Assembly: GCA_937141995.1 (NCBI GenBank) | Contig: CAKZQX010000027.1 | Location: forward strand, 1-5,377 | DNA: 5,377 bases | Direction: 5' to 3' | Source of the DNA: an uncultured Chloroflexaceae bacterium | Lineage (GTDB): Bacteria > Chloroflexota > Chloroflexia > Chloroflexales > Chloroflexaceae | Shown: piece after piece, positions 4,020-5,377 of the stretch | Position numbering within the stretch: position 1 is the first letter of the stretch | Layout: the number at the start of each line of letters is the position of its first letter | Position numbers and translations under genes: made by a program | The notes under the pieces: model-generated | Seen by the model: the letters and a program-made list of their open reading frames with translations, nothing else | Told to the model about the DNA's origin: nothing | The model's database searches: none

Positions 4020-5377
4020 ATGGCATCTGAGACAACGACAAAAGCGCCCTCGCTGGCGAGCCAGGTTTCGCGGGCGGTGCTCTGGAATACGCTATTTGTA
4101 CCGCTGCGCATGCTGGCCGAACTGCTGGCAACGCTGGTCAAGTTGACCCTGCTGACCCCGGCGCAGTATGGCTTGCTGGCGCTGATCAGCGGGGCCGGCA
4201 ACGGTCTGGGTACGACGGTTGATCTCGGCACGGCGCGGGCGCTCCCCAAATATATCCCGGAAACGAATAACACGGGCGGACCCCGCGCCACTCTGCGCCT
4301 GCTGCTGGCAGTGCTGGGCGCGCAACTGGTGGCATTTCTAGCAATTGCTGCCGGGTTGCTGTTGCTGCATGGCTCCTACCTCGACGGGCTGCGCGAGAAA
4401 ATCCTCGGCGATGCGCGGCTCTCGCAGGCTTCCCAGGTGGATCTGCTCCAGTTTGTGCAGGGGTATGGCTGGCTCCTGATCGGGGTTATTCTCCTGGTAC
4501 TCTTCCTGAGCGGCATCTGTTACGATATGCTGATGGCCTACCTCAACAGCTTTTTTAAGCAGCGCGCCTGGAACAGCATTACCCTGGCGGCCGGATTGCT
4601 GCCGCCGCTGCTAAGTGCCGGGGCGATCCTGGCGGGATGGGGGTTGGTGGGAGTGCTGGTGGCAATGGCACTGGCTCCGGCGATTGCCGTCCTGCTGGCG
4701 GGTTGGCAGGTTGCCCGGTCCTGGGTTAGAACATCCGCAACATCCGCAACATTCCAACATTCCAACGTTCCAACGTTCCAACGTTCCCTACTGCCCCAGG
4801 GTTTTGTGCGCTACTCCGGTGTCTCTTACCTGATGACCATGACTGACTATTTGGCAAGCGCATCGTTTGCGGTCTTCCTGGCGCGGGATATCGTTGATGC
4901 GGCGCTGCTCTGGGCGGGGGCGAACGTGGTGCGCATGGTGCTGGCCTATCTCTACACACCGATGGTCGGGGTACAGGTGCCGCTCTTCACGCGGGTACGC
5001 GCGGGTGAGGGGGGGACGCTGCGGGGCGCGTATAGCTCGCTCATTCGGCTGCAGGTGCTGCTGATGGTGCCGGGCGGTATCGGGCTGATGCTGCTGGCAC
5101 AGCCGGTAATTATGATCATCAGTCGGCCGGAGTATGCCGCCGCAACGCCGATTGTCTGGGTGCTGGTGCCCTGCCTCTTCCTGGAGTCGCTGCTGACCAC
5201 GGCCCATAATGCGCTGATCGTCTATGAGCATCTGCGGATTATTGTGATCTCGCGGCTGCTGACGTTGCTGGTGATCGTACCGCTGGCATTGACCCTGCCC
5301 CCGCTGCTGGGTCTGGTCGGGGTGGCACTGGCATTTGGCCTGGCGCGGCTGGCAGCCGGTTTCTGGGGAACGGCAAG
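4020..5377 (+). CDS. MOP-superfamily polysaccharide flippase, 3' end outside the window
   Basis: From ATG 4020 the frame is open for 452 codons to the window edge and encodes a very hydrophobic protein of the polysaccharide-exporter type (Wzx/RfbX/MATE-like), expected to flip lipid-linked sugars across the cytoplasmic membrane. The N-terminus fits the family: a short polar lead, SRAVLWNTLFVPLRML (17-32), then LLTPAQYGLLALISGAGNGL and a VDLGTARALPKYIPE motif (67-81). Hydrophobic helices lie near 92-116, 148-168, 188-206, 207-230, 268-288, 296-318, 342-364, 376-394 and 406-446. Residues 238-256 (TSATSATFQHSNVPTFQRS) are an in-frame insert encoded by a tandem repeat, in the loop between the two halves. 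The ribosome binding site is poor (only a G-rich stretch before ATG). A later start at Met31 would remove the first helix. Neighbouring cell-surface sugar genes would be expected to the right. Confidence 0.82.
   Translation, partial: MASETTTKAPSLASQVSRAVLWNTLFVPLRMLAELLATLVKLTLLTPAQYGLLALISGAGNGLGTTVDLGTARALPKYIPETNNTGGPRATLRLLLAVLGAQLVAFLAIAAGLLLLHGSYLDGLREKILGDARLSQASQVDLLQFVQGYGWLLIGVILLVLFLSGICYDMLMAYLNSFFKQRAWNSITLAAGLLPPLLSAGAILAGWGLVGVLVAMALAPAIAVLLAGWQVARSWVRTSATSATFQHSNVPTFQRSLLPQGFVRYSGVSYLMTMTDYLASASFAVFLARDIVDAALLWAGANVVRMVLAYLYTPMVGVQVPLFTRVRAGEGGTLRGAYSSLIRLQVLLMVPGGIGLMLLAQPVIMIISRPEYAAATPIVWVLVPCLFLESLLTTAHNALIVYEHLRIIVISRLLTLLVIVPLALTLPPLLGLVGVALAFGLARLAAGFWGTA
4730..4787. 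repeat. 58-bp tandem array inside the flippase gene
   Basis: The array reads two copies of aacatccgc, two of aacattcc and three of aacgttcc, end to end. Adjacent units differ by single changes, as if the array grew by duplication with drift. The 8-bp units cycle through reading frames, yet the flippase frame stays open before, through and after the array. There are no spacers, so it is not a CRISPR. Confidence 0.9.

Noticed and set aside
4730..4787. CRISPR array
   Set aside because: The units are 8-9 bp and directly adjacent, without spacers, and lie inside a coding frame.

Overview
The window (5377 bp, GC-rich) looks like a chromosomal piece of a Chloroflexi bacterium, probably a filamentous phototroph relative of the Roseiflexus/Chloroflexus type. 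This is an inference. It rests on an FMN-riboswitch-controlled ribX-ribY pair, which comparative genomics associates mainly with Chloroflexi, and on several different short, text-like degenerate tandem repeats scattered through spacers and even inside a gene. No rRNA or tRNA is present to confirm it.

Layout. Positions 1-325 hold no confident gene: an open minus-strand frame runs off the left edge (1-184), followed by an inverted repeat and a strong 15-bp hairpin. A dsbB/bdbC-like membrane thiol oxidoreductase gene lies at 326-937 and ends in a clear intrinsic terminator (1001-1040). Positions 992-1224 form a structured repeat island: imperfect 28-bp direct repeats bracket a 112-bp palindrome whose core is a perfect 25-bp-arm hairpin. 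A consensus-like promoter (1263-1291) then drives a long leader with an FMN riboswitch aptamer (1320-1539) and an intrinsic terminator (1750-1779). Behind it are ribX (ABC permease, 1803-2666) and ribY (lipoprotein substrate-binding protein, 2720-3778), the likely riboflavin uptake system. No ATPase gene is seen in the window. A repeat-rich spacer (3779-4019) leads to a polysaccharide-type MOP-superfamily flippase gene (4020 to beyond 5377).

How it works together. When FMN is scarce, the leader should let RNA polymerase read into ribXY so that riboflavin is imported. When FMN is plentiful, P1 of the aptamer closes and the terminator forms. A 10-nt perfect complement between the 5' side of the aptamer (1324-1333) and the 5' arm of the terminator (1748-1757) supplies a simple antiterminator. 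The aptamer is unusual in carrying a roughly 90-nt repeat-derived hairpin in its variable arm, and the flippase is unusual in carrying a 58-bp tandem repeat array translated in frame. The most interesting theme of the window is this invasion of functional RNA and protein sequence by short repeats without loss of the core parts.
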